From the NCBI RefSeq assembly GCF_021560175.1, contig NZ_CP091110.1, positions 2,346,001 to 2,410,000 of the forward strand: 64,000 bases of DNA. Reading direction: 5' to 3'. Positions 17,605-25,716 of the stretch are shown piece by piece; position 1 is the first letter of the stretch, and every line of letters starts with the position of its first letter. Below the pieces are notes generated by a model that was given only the letters and a program-made list of their open reading frames with translations, had not been told where the DNA came from and did not search any database. This DNA comes from Neobacillus drentensis. GTDB taxonomy: Bacteria > Bacillota > Bacilli > Bacillales > Cytobacillaceae. The translations under genes and the position numbers were made by a program.

Positions 17605-19851
17605 ATGCTAAACGTAAGTAATCAGGAAAAAGTGATGAAAAAAGATTATGAAAGTAAAATAAATGAATTGATTAGCAACATGACACTAGAAGAAAAGGTG
17701 GGCCAGCTTACACAATTTCTTCCATCTATATTTGGCGCATTTGGAATGACAAAAGACGAAATTATTGCCAAATTGGTCGAAGGTGAAATTTCATATGAGG
17801 AATTTCAAGCCATGGAGAGAAACTATCATAAAGATGAAATTAGAGATGGTCTCCTCGGTTCCATGGGAGGAGTTACCGGTGCAGATCTTTCAAATGAATT
17901 ACAAAAAATTGCCGTTGAGGAGTCCAGATTAGGAATACCGCTTCTCTTTGGCTTAGATGTAGTCCATGGCTATAGGACAATCTTTCCTATTCCTCTCGCA
18001 GAAGCCTGCAGCTGGGATCTGGAATTAATTGAAAAAACAGCAGAAATTGCCGCAAAAGAGGCCTCAGCTGCAGGCATTCATTGGACCTATGCACCAATGG
18101 TAGATATTACAAGGGACCCGCGTTGGGGAAGGATTGCTGAAGGGGCAGGCGAAGATACATATCTAGGAAGTATGATTGCTGCTGCTAGAGTCAGAGGATT
18201 TCAAGGAGAGGATTTAACTAAATCTGAGAGAATACTAGCATGTGCAAAACATTTTGCTGCTTATGGTGGAGCAGTTGGCGGCCGTGACTATAATACCGTG
18301 GACATGTCTCTGCAAACTCTTCACGAAGTGTACCTGCCACCGTTTGAGGCTGCGGCAAAAGCGGGTGTCGGTACATTCATGAGTGCGTTTAACGATTTGA
18401 ATGGTGTGCCATGTACGGTAAACAAATATCTATTAACGGATATTTTAAGAGAGCAGATAGGATTCAATGGGTTTGTTGTAAGTGACGCCAACTCGATAGC
18501 TGAAGTAGTTGTTCATGGAGATTCAGAAAATAGGAAAGAAGCCAGTAAAAAGGCATTATTGGCGGGCTTAGAAATGGATATGAGTCAGGGGACGTATAAG
18601 GAAGATTTACCGGAACAACTGAAGAACGAAACAATACCTCAAGAGGTTTTAGACGAAGCCGTTAGACGAATTTTGCGCGTAAAATTTCAGATGGGACTTT
18701 TTGAGAAACCTTATAGAACCAACAACGAGATTGAAGAAAAGACTTTATTGGCACCTGAACATGTAGAAATAGCGAGAGAAATGGCAAAACGTTCAATTGT
18801 TTTATTAAAAAACGAGGATCATATTTTACCATTAAAGAAGAACCTGAACAAAATTGCAGTAATCGGCCCATTGGCTGATAATAAAAAGGAGATGCTCGGT
18901 ACTTGGGCCATCACTGGTAATGAAGAAGATGTGGTTACCGTTCTTTCTGGAATAACTTCTGCGGTTGATAAGGACACAGAGATAGTCTATGCTAAGGGCT
19001 GTGAAGTCATTGGAGATAAAGGGGCAGACTTTAATGCAGCTGTAGAGATTGCCAATGAATCAGACGTCATTATTGCAGTTGTTGGTGAAAATGCCGACAT
19101 GAGCGGTGAAGCTTCCAGCCGAATGGATTTGAATCTCCCTGGACAACAAGAAGAATTATTAAAAGCATTACACCAGACAGGTAAAGCAGTCATAGTAGTC
19201 CTAATTAACGGAAGACCATTATCCATTCCTTGGGCTCAAGAAAATGTATCAGCTATTGTTGAAGCATGGCAGCTGGGCAGTCAGACTGGCAGCGCTGTCG
19301 CGGATGTGTTGTTTGGCGATTACAATCCAAGTGGTAAATTAGTGTCAACTTTCCCTTATTCAGTTGGACAAGTTCCTATTTACTATAATCATCCGCGTAC
19401 AGGCAGACCTGCAAGTAAGATAAAATTCACTTCAAAATATATAGATGGACCACGCGAACCATTGTATCCTTTTGGCTTCGGTTTAAGTTACACGACATTT
19501 AATTATGACAACCTTGTTGCAAATTCTCTAGAGGTTACCAAGGATAGTATCTTAACGATTAATATAGATGTAACGAATACAGGGAAACGTGCCGGTGAAG
19601 AAGTTGTCCAGCTTTATTGTTCTGATGTCGTTGCTAGCAGGGTAAGACCGGTTAAGGAATTGAAAGGCTTTAAAAAGATCGATCTGCAGCCAGGAGAACG
19701 GCAAACTGTTACATTTGAACTAGATATTAATAGTCTTGGTTTTTATAATGAGGAGATGGAGTATATAGTTGAACCTGGTTTGTTTAAAATATTCATCGGG
19801 TCAAACTCTCAAGAAGGACTAGAAAGCGAATTTAAAGTTTTAGAGAAATAA
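17605..19851 (+). CDS. Glycoside hydrolase family 3 (beta-glucosidase/beta-xylosidase, BglX type)
   Basis: A 748-residue GH3 enzyme without signal peptide, so cytoplasmic. The order is the TIM-barrel domain, the alpha/beta sandwich and the C-terminal fibronectin III-like domain (from about residue 650). The nucleophile region GFVVSDANSIAE supplies the catalytic Asp; KHFAAYGG and DITRDPRWGR are substrate-site motifs. It should release beta-linked glucose or xylose from imported oligosaccharides or aryl glycosides. It ends the operon that starts at 12124 and is followed by a strong terminator. Confidence 0.9.
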   Translation: MLNVSNQEKVMKKDYESKINELISNMTLEEKVGQLTQFLPSIFGAFGMTKDEIIAKLVEGEISYEEFQAMERNYHKDEIRDGLLGSMGGVTGADLSNELQKIAVEESRLGIPLLFGLDVVHGYRTIFPIPLAEACSWDLELIEKTAEIAAKEASAAGIHWTYAPMVDITRDPRWGRIAEGAGEDTYLGSMIAAARVRGFQGEDLTKSERILACAKHFAAYGGAVGGRDYNTVDMSLQTLHEVYLPPFEAAAKAGVGTFMSAFNDLNGVPCTVNKYLLTDILREQIGFNGFVVSDANSIAEVVVHGDSENRKEASKKALLAGLEMDMSQGTYKEDLPEQLKNETIPQEVLDEAVRRILRVKFQMGLFEKPYRTNNEIEEKTLLAPEHVEIAREMAKRSIVLLKNEDHILPLKKNLNKIAVIGPLADNKKEMLGTWAITGNEEDVVTVLSGITSAVDKDTEIVYAKGCEVIGDKGADFNAAVEIANESDVIIAVVGENADMSGEASSRMDLNLPGQQEELLKALHQTGKAVIVVLINGRPLSIPWAQENVSAIVEAWQLGSQTGSAVADVLFGDYNPSGKLVSTFPYSVGQVPIYYNHPRTGRPASKIKFTSKYIDGPREPLYPFGFGLSYTTFNYDNLVANSLEVTKDSILTINIDVTNTGKRAGEEVVQLYCSDVVASRVRPVKELKGFKKIDLQPGERQTVTFELDINSLGFYNEEMEYIVEPGLFKIFIGSNSQEGLESEFKVLEK

Positions 19852-19865
19852 ATTAGAATGGATCG

Positions 19866-19897
19866 ACAACCTATCACTTGTTATAGGTTGTTTTTTT
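19866..19897 (+). terminator. Terminator of the ABC/GH3 operon
   Basis: ACAACCTAT and ATAGGTTGT form a perfect 9-bp stem with an 8-nt loop followed by seven T. Confidence 0.85.
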
Positions 19898-19994
19898 ATC
19901 CTCTCAAAAAAGATAACTATAGGTAGCCTGTCCTAGGTAATTATTAATCTATTTTTAATTAAAGTGTGATAAAATGGCTAAAAAAATCAAACTA

Positions 19995-20108
19995 ATGTCG
20001 GTTGATAAAATAAATGTCGGAATTTAATGAAAAAAGGTTAAGAATTATACCTACTTATTTAATCTTATCGTAGGAACACATAAAGGCTCACGATAAAGGA
20101 TAAAAAAT
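19995..20108 (+). promoter_or_regulatory. Operator O3 with third half-site, and ATGTCGG direct repeats
   Basis: GGTTAAGAAT (20036-20045) and TTATTTAATC (20055-20064) form the island's 29-bp operator with one and two mismatches. A weak third half-site (GGATAAAAAAT) is at 20098-20108. Just upstream, ATGTCGG occurs twice (19995-20001 and 20014-20020), 19 bp apart, as expected of an AraC-type direct repeat. TTATCGT and ACGATAA also form an inverted repeat across 20065-20097. The rest of this 381-bp gap holds only the cre box and the ribosome site. Confidence 0.5.
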
Positions 20109-20130
20109 TGTACTTATGTGTTTAATTAAT

Positions 20131-20144
20131 TGAAGGCGGTTACA
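20131..20144 (+). promoter_or_regulatory. cre box upstream of the GPH transporter
   Basis: TGAAGGCGGTTACA matches TGNAARCGNWWWCA with one mismatch. It lies 67 bp after operator O3. Confidence 0.6.
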
Positions 20145-20232
20145 TATGGTCTGCGGTACGATAATTGTAACAGTAGCTACTGAATGTTTTACAAGTTTAT
20201 ACTTGAGGTATTTTGAACTAGGAGGATAAGAG

Positions 20233-21639
20233 ATGGCAAATGGAGCAGTTCCACAAACAAAAGAAAGTTTGGTAGTGCCTCAAATTAATGGTAATCTTGG
20301 TTTTCTTACAAAGTTAAGTTATGGATTTGGTGAGTTCTCTGCCAGTGTCGTTTGGAGTTTAGCGTCTTCCTATCTATTATTTTTTTATACAGACGTTTTT
20401 GGCATCGCTGGCGGTGCTGCAGCTATAATCTTGCTTGTAGCAAGGGTATGGGATTGCTTTGTCGACCCGATTCTCGGTTTAACCATGGAACGGACAAAGA
20501 GCAAACATGGACGTTTTAGACCTTATATTCTATACGGTGCATTAGCACTTGCTGCTCTAAATATATTAACCTTTTACACTCCGGATCTTTCAGGAACCGG
20601 TAAGGTTATATACGCTGGTGTAACCTATCTATTATTAGGTACGGTCCACTCTGTAGTAAACGTACCATATGGTGCCCTTGCAACAGTCATGACGCGGGAT
20701 ACTCACGAAAGAACCAATTTAAATGCTTATAGAGGAGTTTTTGGACAAGTTGCTGGTATTCTTACGGGTGCCGCGGTAATGCCTTTAATTACTTTATTAG
20801 GACATGGTAACCAGCAACATGGATTCTTCTATGCAGCCATTGTATTGTCAGTCGTGTCTGCTCCACTATTATTCTTAACCTATAAGAATTGTAAAGAAGT
20901 AATTGAGCCAGCAATAAATGAAAGACCATCAATAAAAGAATCGTTAGTTGCTGTAGGTGCTAATAAACCATTACTATTAATCATAGTAAGTCTATTCGTA
21001 GTATTATTGGGTGTCTTTGGAAGAATTGGGACTGTAACTTATTACTGCATTTATGTATTAAATCGTCCGGATTTAATTGCTGTTTCTTTTACAATTCTTT
21101 CCGTATGTGGCGCAATCGGTTCTTTCATCCTACCGTTTATTGCAAAGTTTTTTGAAAAGAAAACACTCTTAATCGTTGGGTCGACGATAACGGGGATTGC
21201 CTTTATTGCCATGTATTTTACACCGGCAACGAATATTAATATGATTATTGTATGGACGATCATATCAAGTTTACCAACAGGTTTTGCCAGTCCAATGGTT
21301 TTTAGTATGGTGGCGGATAGTATCGACGATTATCAAGTAAAAACAGGTATACGGGCTGACGGTGCGATTTATTCCTTTACAAGTCTTTCAACCAAGATTG
21401 CAAGCGCTTTAGTAGGAGCAATCAGTGCAACCATCCTGGGAGCAATTGGTTATGTGGCCAATAAACAACAAACCCCTGAAGTAGTTCATGGTATAAATAT
21501 GTTAGTAAATTTAGGACCAGGTGTTGTTTATCTCTTAGCCACCATTCCATTGTATTTTTATAAAATCTCGAAAGCAAAAGCGATGGAGAATACAGATGAA
21601 CTTTTAAAGAGACGAACCGGAGCTGACTTTGTAAAATAG
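20233..21639 (+). CDS. GPH-family glycoside:cation symporter
   Basis: A 468-residue transporter of the glycoside-pentoside-hexuronide family (MelB, XynP relatives) with 12 membrane segments. Family features are the N-terminal KLSYGFGEFSASVVW, the VWDCFVDPILG segment after TM2 and the TKSKHGRFRPYI loop. It should import a glycoside or short oligosaccharide with Na+ or H+. AGGAGGAT precedes the ATG. Its promoter has the island operator and a cre box, and the next gene is a large glycoside hydrolase. Confidence 0.9.
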   Translation: MANGAVPQTKESLVVPQINGNLGFLTKLSYGFGEFSASVVWSLASSYLLFFYTDVFGIAGGAAAIILLVARVWDCFVDPILGLTMERTKSKHGRFRPYILYGALALAALNILTFYTPDLSGTGKVIYAGVTYLLLGTVHSVVNVPYGALATVMTRDTHERTNLNAYRGVFGQVAGILTGAAVMPLITLLGHGNQQHGFFYAAIVLSVVSAPLLFLTYKNCKEVIEPAINERPSIKESLVAVGANKPLLLIIVSLFVVLLGVFGRIGTVTYYCIYVLNRPDLIAVSFTILSVCGAIGSFILPFIAKFFEKKTLLIVGSTITGIAFIAMYFTPATNINMIIVWTIISSLPTGFASPMVFSMVADSIDDYQVKTGIRADGAIYSFTSLSTKIASALVGAISATILGAIGYVANKQQTPEVVHGINMLVNLGPGVVYLLATIPLYFYKISKAKAMENTDELLKRRTGADFVK

Positions 21640-21648
21640 TATGTGATG

Positions 21649-21685
21649 AGCTTATAAGTTACACTAGCTGTGTAGCTTATAAGCT
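21649..21685 (+). terminator. Strong hairpin between transporter and hydrolase genes
   Basis: AGCTTATAAGTTACAC pairs with GTGTAGCTTATAAGCT (15 Watson-Crick pairs and one T-G) around a 5-nt loop. It is followed by ATTTTAAT, a weak T tract, so it may be an attenuating rather than a complete terminator. Confidence 0.6.
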
Positions 21686-21707
21686 ATTTTAATAGGAGGT
21701 TTGTATC

Positions 21708-24386
21708 ATGGATAAGACCATACAAGATCTAGTGACTCATCAAACCGGAAATTATATCCTGCCTTTTCTATGGATGAAAGGGGAAGAAGAACAAGTTATC
21801 AGAGAAGAAATTGCTAGAATCTTTGAATGCGGGATCCGAGGAATTTGTGTCGAAGCAAGGCCGCACCCTGATTTTGCAGGTCCAGGCTGGTGGCATGATC
21901 TGGATATTGTCATGGATGAGGCCAAACAAAGAGGAATGAGGGTTTGGGTATTAGACGATGCCCATTTTCCAACAGGTTATGCCAATGGATTAATTGAGAA
22001 AAAATATCCGAACCGAAGGAAAACATATATCAACTATAATTCAGTTGATGTATTAGGTGCACAAAATGAAGTAACGATACATATCAGCCCGATGTTAAAA
22101 CCAAAGACCTCATGGTTAGATATTGGGAAACCAATAGACAAAGAGGAACAAAAAAATAATAAATTAATGAGTGTTGTAGCTGGAAAACTAGTAACAGATG
22201 GAATAATTACTGAAGAATTAATCGATTTAACTGACCATGTTAAGGATGATTTTTTAACCTGCACCTTACCAGAAGGATCATGGCGGATTTATGTGGTTTA
22301 TGAGACGAAAACCGATGGCGGCAACCCGAAATATATTAATATGATTGATGAAGATTCTGTCAGCACTCAGCTTGAAGCGGTATATGAACCACATTTTCAA
22401 CATTACAAAGACGAATTTGGGAAGACATTTGCCGGATTTTTCTCAGATGAGCCCGCTTTCGGAAATGTTAATGGGTTTGAATTTAATGAATCAATCGGAA
22501 GGAAAGACATGCCATTACCTTGGAGTGAAGAAGCAAAAACTTTGCTTTCTGAAGCTCTAGGGGATAACTGGAGAGCGTTCTTACCCTATTTATGGAATAG
22601 CACTGAAGAAATGAACATTTGTGTCCATACTCGTTATATCTACATGGATGTTGTTACCCGTTTATATGAAAAGAATTTTAGCAAACAATTGGGCAATTGG
22701 TGTGAAGCACATAATGTTGAGTATATCGGGCATGTGATAGAAGATAATGATCAGCATAGCAGATTAGGCAGTGGAGCGGGTCATTTCTTTAGAGCATTGT
22801 CAGGCCAGCATATGTCCGGGATCGATGTGATTGGCGGGCAAGTGATTTTTGGCGGTGCCGGATTAGAACGCCGTGGAATTTTTAAGGGAGATGGAGAATT
22901 CTATCACTACACTCTTGGGAAATTAGGCTCGTCCTATGGACATCTCGATCCGAAGAAAAAAGGGCGAACCATGTGTGAATTATTTGGTGCTTATGGGTGG
23001 AAGCTTGGCGTTAGAGATATGAAGTATATCTTAGACCATCTAGTTGTCCGTGGCATCAATCACCTTGTTCCACATGCATTTTCAATGCGTGAATACCCTG
23101 ACTTTGATTGTCCTCCGCATTTCTATGCACGTGGACATAATCCGCAGTTTAAACATTTTGCTTATCTGATGCACTATGCTAACCGCTTATGCCATATTTT
23201 TAATGGCGGCAGGCATGTGGCACCTGTAGCTGTTTTGTATCACGGGGAGAGTGAATGGACAGGTGAATATATGAAAATGCAAAAGCCTGCTAGAGCCCTT
23301 ACTGAAAATCAAATTGATTTTGATTTTGTTTCGATTGATATGCTGAATAACTTAGAAACCTACAATGGAAAGTTAGAGAATAACCATTTAACGATTAATG
23401 GCGAAGAATTTAAATGTTTAGTTATTCCTTATAGTCAATATATAACAAAAGAGTTGGCCGCTTTTATTAGAGATGCAGCTGGTTTAGAAATTATTTTTGT
23501 TGATGGAAAACCTGAAGGGATTTCTAATGTTGTAGATGGACAGGAAGTGTCTGAACTATTAAGAGCGGTGGAAAAATATAAGGTTGTACCTCTAAGTGAG
23601 TTGGCTAAAGAGCTTAAAGAGGAAGGAATAGTTGATCTTCAATTAAAGAAACCATTCAAGGATTTAACCTATTATCATTATGAAAAAGAGATTAGTATTT
23701 ACATGTTTCAGAATGAATCAGCACATCAAACTTTTAGTGGAGAAATTGAACTTTCTGGTGGAGAATTTGCTATAATCTATAACGGACTTGAGAATAAATT
23801 TGAGAAGATAGAAGTTAGGAATGTAAACGGAAAAAGTATTATTCATCTGGAGCTAAGACCATATGACTCTTGTGTTCTATTTGTGAGTGACAAAACCCTA
23901 GACGGAGAGTTTGAAAAATATCGTCCTTACTCAATAAAGCTTAATGAATGCAAGAAAACGATCGATTTATCCAAAGGCTGGAATTATTCTTTGGTAAAAA
24001 ACATGGATTATCCGAATTTTGGCGAAGTAACTCAAATGAATGAATTGGTCCCAATTTCTGCTATAGACCCAGCTTTTACAGGAATTATTAAGTACGAAAA
24101 GACATTTGAGCTTGCAGAAGTTCCAAGACAAGGGATTTTAGCTTTTGAATCTGTTTACGAAGCCGTGGAATTATTGATTAACGATGAATATGTTGGAATG
24201 AAAGTTTGTCCACCTTATATTTATGATGTTGCGGACTATTTAAGGGAAGGCACCAATACCATCCGTGTTGAAGTAGCAACTACATTGGACAGGGATCGTT
24301 TTAATCATCCAGAACCTCCATTTATTGTATGGCATGATCCTATAGACCCAACCGGTATGTTTGGAAAGATTACGTTGTCCTTTTAA
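21708..24386 (+). CDS. Large glycoside hydrolase-like protein (GH106-like)
   Basis: An 892-residue protein with no signal peptide. The N-terminal ~480 residues read like a TIM barrel (RGICVEARPHPDFAGPGWW, VWVLDDAHFPTGYANG, GFFSDEPAFGN, HVIEDNDQ), with acidic residues in DEPAFGN and EDND as possible catalytic groups. A middle region follows, and the last ~130 residues look like a galactose-binding jelly roll (FESVYEAVELLINDEYVG). This layout resembles GH106 alpha-L-rhamnosidases and related unclassified families. It is cotranscribed with the GPH symporter, so it probably removes a sugar from the imported glycoside. The family assignment is tentative. Confidence 0.65.
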   Translation: MDKTIQDLVTHQTGNYILPFLWMKGEEEQVIREEIARIFECGIRGICVEARPHPDFAGPGWWHDLDIVMDEAKQRGMRVWVLDDAHFPTGYANGLIEKKYPNRRKTYINYNSVDVLGAQNEVTIHISPMLKPKTSWLDIGKPIDKEEQKNNKLMSVVAGKLVTDGIITEELIDLTDHVKDDFLTCTLPEGSWRIYVVYETKTDGGNPKYINMIDEDSVSTQLEAVYEPHFQHYKDEFGKTFAGFFSDEPAFGNVNGFEFNESIGRKDMPLPWSEEAKTLLSEALGDNWRAFLPYLWNSTEEMNICVHTRYIYMDVVTRLYEKNFSKQLGNWCEAHNVEYIGHVIEDNDQHSRLGSGAGHFFRALSGQHMSGIDVIGGQVIFGGAGLERRGIFKGDGEFYHYTLGKLGSSYGHLDPKKKGRTMCELFGAYGWKLGVRDMKYILDHLVVRGINHLVPHAFSMREYPDFDCPPHFYARGHNPQFKHFAYLMHYANRLCHIFNGGRHVAPVAVLYHGESEWTGEYMKMQKPARALTENQIDFDFVSIDMLNNLETYNGKLENNHLTINGEEFKCLVIPYSQYITKELAAFIRDAAGLEIIFVDGKPEGISNVVDGQEVSELLRAVEKYKVVPLSELAKELKEEGIVDLQLKKPFKDLTYYHYEKEISIYMFQNESAHQTFSGEIELSGGEFAIIYNGLENKFEKIEVRNVNGKSIIHLELRPYDSCVLFVSDKTLDGEFEKYRPYSIKLNECKKTIDLSKGWNYSLVKNMDYPNFGEVTQMNELVPISAIDPAFTGIIKYEKTFELAEVPRQGILAFESVYEAVELLINDEYVGMKVCPPYIYDVADYLREGTNTIRVEVATTLDRDRFNHPEPPFIVWHDPIDPTGMFGKITLSF

Positions 24387-24396
24387 TGATGATGCT

Positions 24397-24433
24397 AAAA
24401 AAGGTGTGTAACCTTAAGAGGCACACCTTTTTT
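24397..24433 (+). terminator. Terminator after the GH106-like gene
   Basis: AAAAAAGGTGTG pairs with CACACCTTTTTT across a 13-nt loop. The T-rich 3' arm serves as the terminator tract. Confidence 0.8.
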
Positions 24434-24468
24434 AACAGTTCTATAGATTATCTGCAGGGGAGGCGCTC

Positions 24469-25425
24469 ATGAAATATCCATATGAAAGTGCGGTCATAAA
24501 CGAAGAGATTCCGATGTTAATGTTAATGACAAGTGTGAGATATGTCGCGATGCATTGGCATGACCGGATTGAATTTTTGTTTGTTTTGAGAGGTCAAATT
24601 CATGTTTTTGTGGGGGGAGAGGAGTATCCACTACAAGAAAATGATTTGCTCCTGATTAACAGCAATGAAGTTCACGGTGTGGAATCAAGCGAAGATAACC
24701 GGGTATTACTACTTCAAATACCGCTAACTTTTATTGAAAAGTGGTACGAAAATATTGAAAAGGAATCCTTTGAGTGTCAATCCTTTCAAACTGATGATCA
24801 AGAAAGGTTTGATCATATTCGTATGTCGATGATTCAGCTGATGTTTACATTAAGAAAAAGAGAGCTAGGGTATGAGATTAAAATTCATTCATTACTTTTA
24901 GACATCGTTTACAATCTTATAAGTCAATTTAGAGTGACAAATCATAAGCTAATAAACCGAAATAGCAGCAAAGATATAGAACGTCTAACAAGGATTACCA
25001 GCTATATCCAAAAAAATTATATGAATCCGATTACCTTAAATGAAATTGCTGAAAATGAAGAGTTGACGGTTCCATATTTATCACGATATTTTCAGCAGCA
25101 TATGGGGCAGTCTTTTGTAAAATATTTGAACGGGATTCGACTGGAACAGGCAGTAATGTATTTATTGGAGACCAATTGGCCAGTTATTCAGATTGCCATG
25201 GAGTCAGGTTTTTCGAGTTTAAATACATTTCACAAATTGTTTAAAGATACCTTTCATACAACCCCCTATCAGTTCAGAAAAAATCAGCAGAAAACCTTGG
25301 GTAACTCTCTTAAAAATGAAGCAAAAGGAATCGAAAGTTATGAATATACCGAAGAAGTCGATCTGAATGAATTGGAAAAGTATTCAGAGAGTAGAAATGA
25401 CAGTAGACCAAGAGGTAATAATTAA
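24469..25425 (+). CDS. AraC-family transcriptional regulator with cupin domain
   Basis: A 318-residue one-component regulator. Residues ~1-100 form a cupin sugar-sensing domain (MHWHDRIEFLFVLRGQ), and ~180-280 form the AraC double helix-turn-helix (ITLNEIAENEELTVPYLSRYF and VIQIAMESGFSS). A ~35-residue acidic/polar tail follows. The layout matches the N-terminal third of the AraC-GH39 fusion at 9355, and the two may recognise related sites. GGGGAGGCG precedes the ATG. It is one of three candidates to bind the shared operators. Confidence 0.9.
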   Translation: MKYPYESAVINEEIPMLMLMTSVRYVAMHWHDRIEFLFVLRGQIHVFVGGEEYPLQENDLLLINSNEVHGVESSEDNRVLLLQIPLTFIEKWYENIEKESFECQSFQTDDQERFDHIRMSMIQLMFTLRKRELGYEIKIHSLLLDIVYNLISQFRVTNHKLINRNSSKDIERLTRITSYIQKNYMNPITLNEIAENEELTVPYLSRYFQQHMGQSFVKYLNGIRLEQAVMYLLETNWPVIQIAMESGFSSLNTFHKLFKDTFHTTPYQFRKNQQKTLGNSLKNEAKGIESYEYTEEVDLNELEKYSESRNDSRPRGNN

Positions 25426-25450
25426 AAAAAGAATTGAATAAAGATGATTC

Positions 25451-25486
25451 ACCGCGAAGACGTTGAACCTTTGCGGTTTTATTTTT
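25451..25486 (+). terminator. Terminator of the AraC gene
   Basis: ACCGCGAAG pairs with CTTTGCGGT (one G-T) and is followed by TTTATTTTT. Confidence 0.75.
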
Positions 25487-25490
25487 GAAA

Positions 25491-25580
25491 ATTATATATA
25501 TTCAGAAAATATTAAAAATTAATATGATTTTTCTTAATTAATTGAACGATTTCTAGTACTTTCCTCCTTATAATAAGCGG
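25491..25580 (+). promoter_or_regulatory. Promoter region B of the orphan binding-protein gene
   Basis: TATAAT is at 25569-25574 with TTGAACG 21 bp upstream, as at promoter A. The upstream block (AAAATTATAT, TTCAGAAAA, ATTAAAAATTAATAT) aligns closely with 2503-2560. ATTAAAAAT also resembles the left half-site of the island operator. AAGCGG directly follows the -10 box and may be part of a degenerate cre. Confidence 0.55.
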
Positions 25581-25716
25581 TATATGAACAGATGGTTAAA
25601 ATAATATAACCATTTGGAAAGAGGGGGTATACCTTCAGAGTTTATATTGATTTTAGTTATGGTCTTATTTAAAAATGACAGCGGTTTCAAAGAAATAAAA
25701 AAATGGGGGTTCTTTA

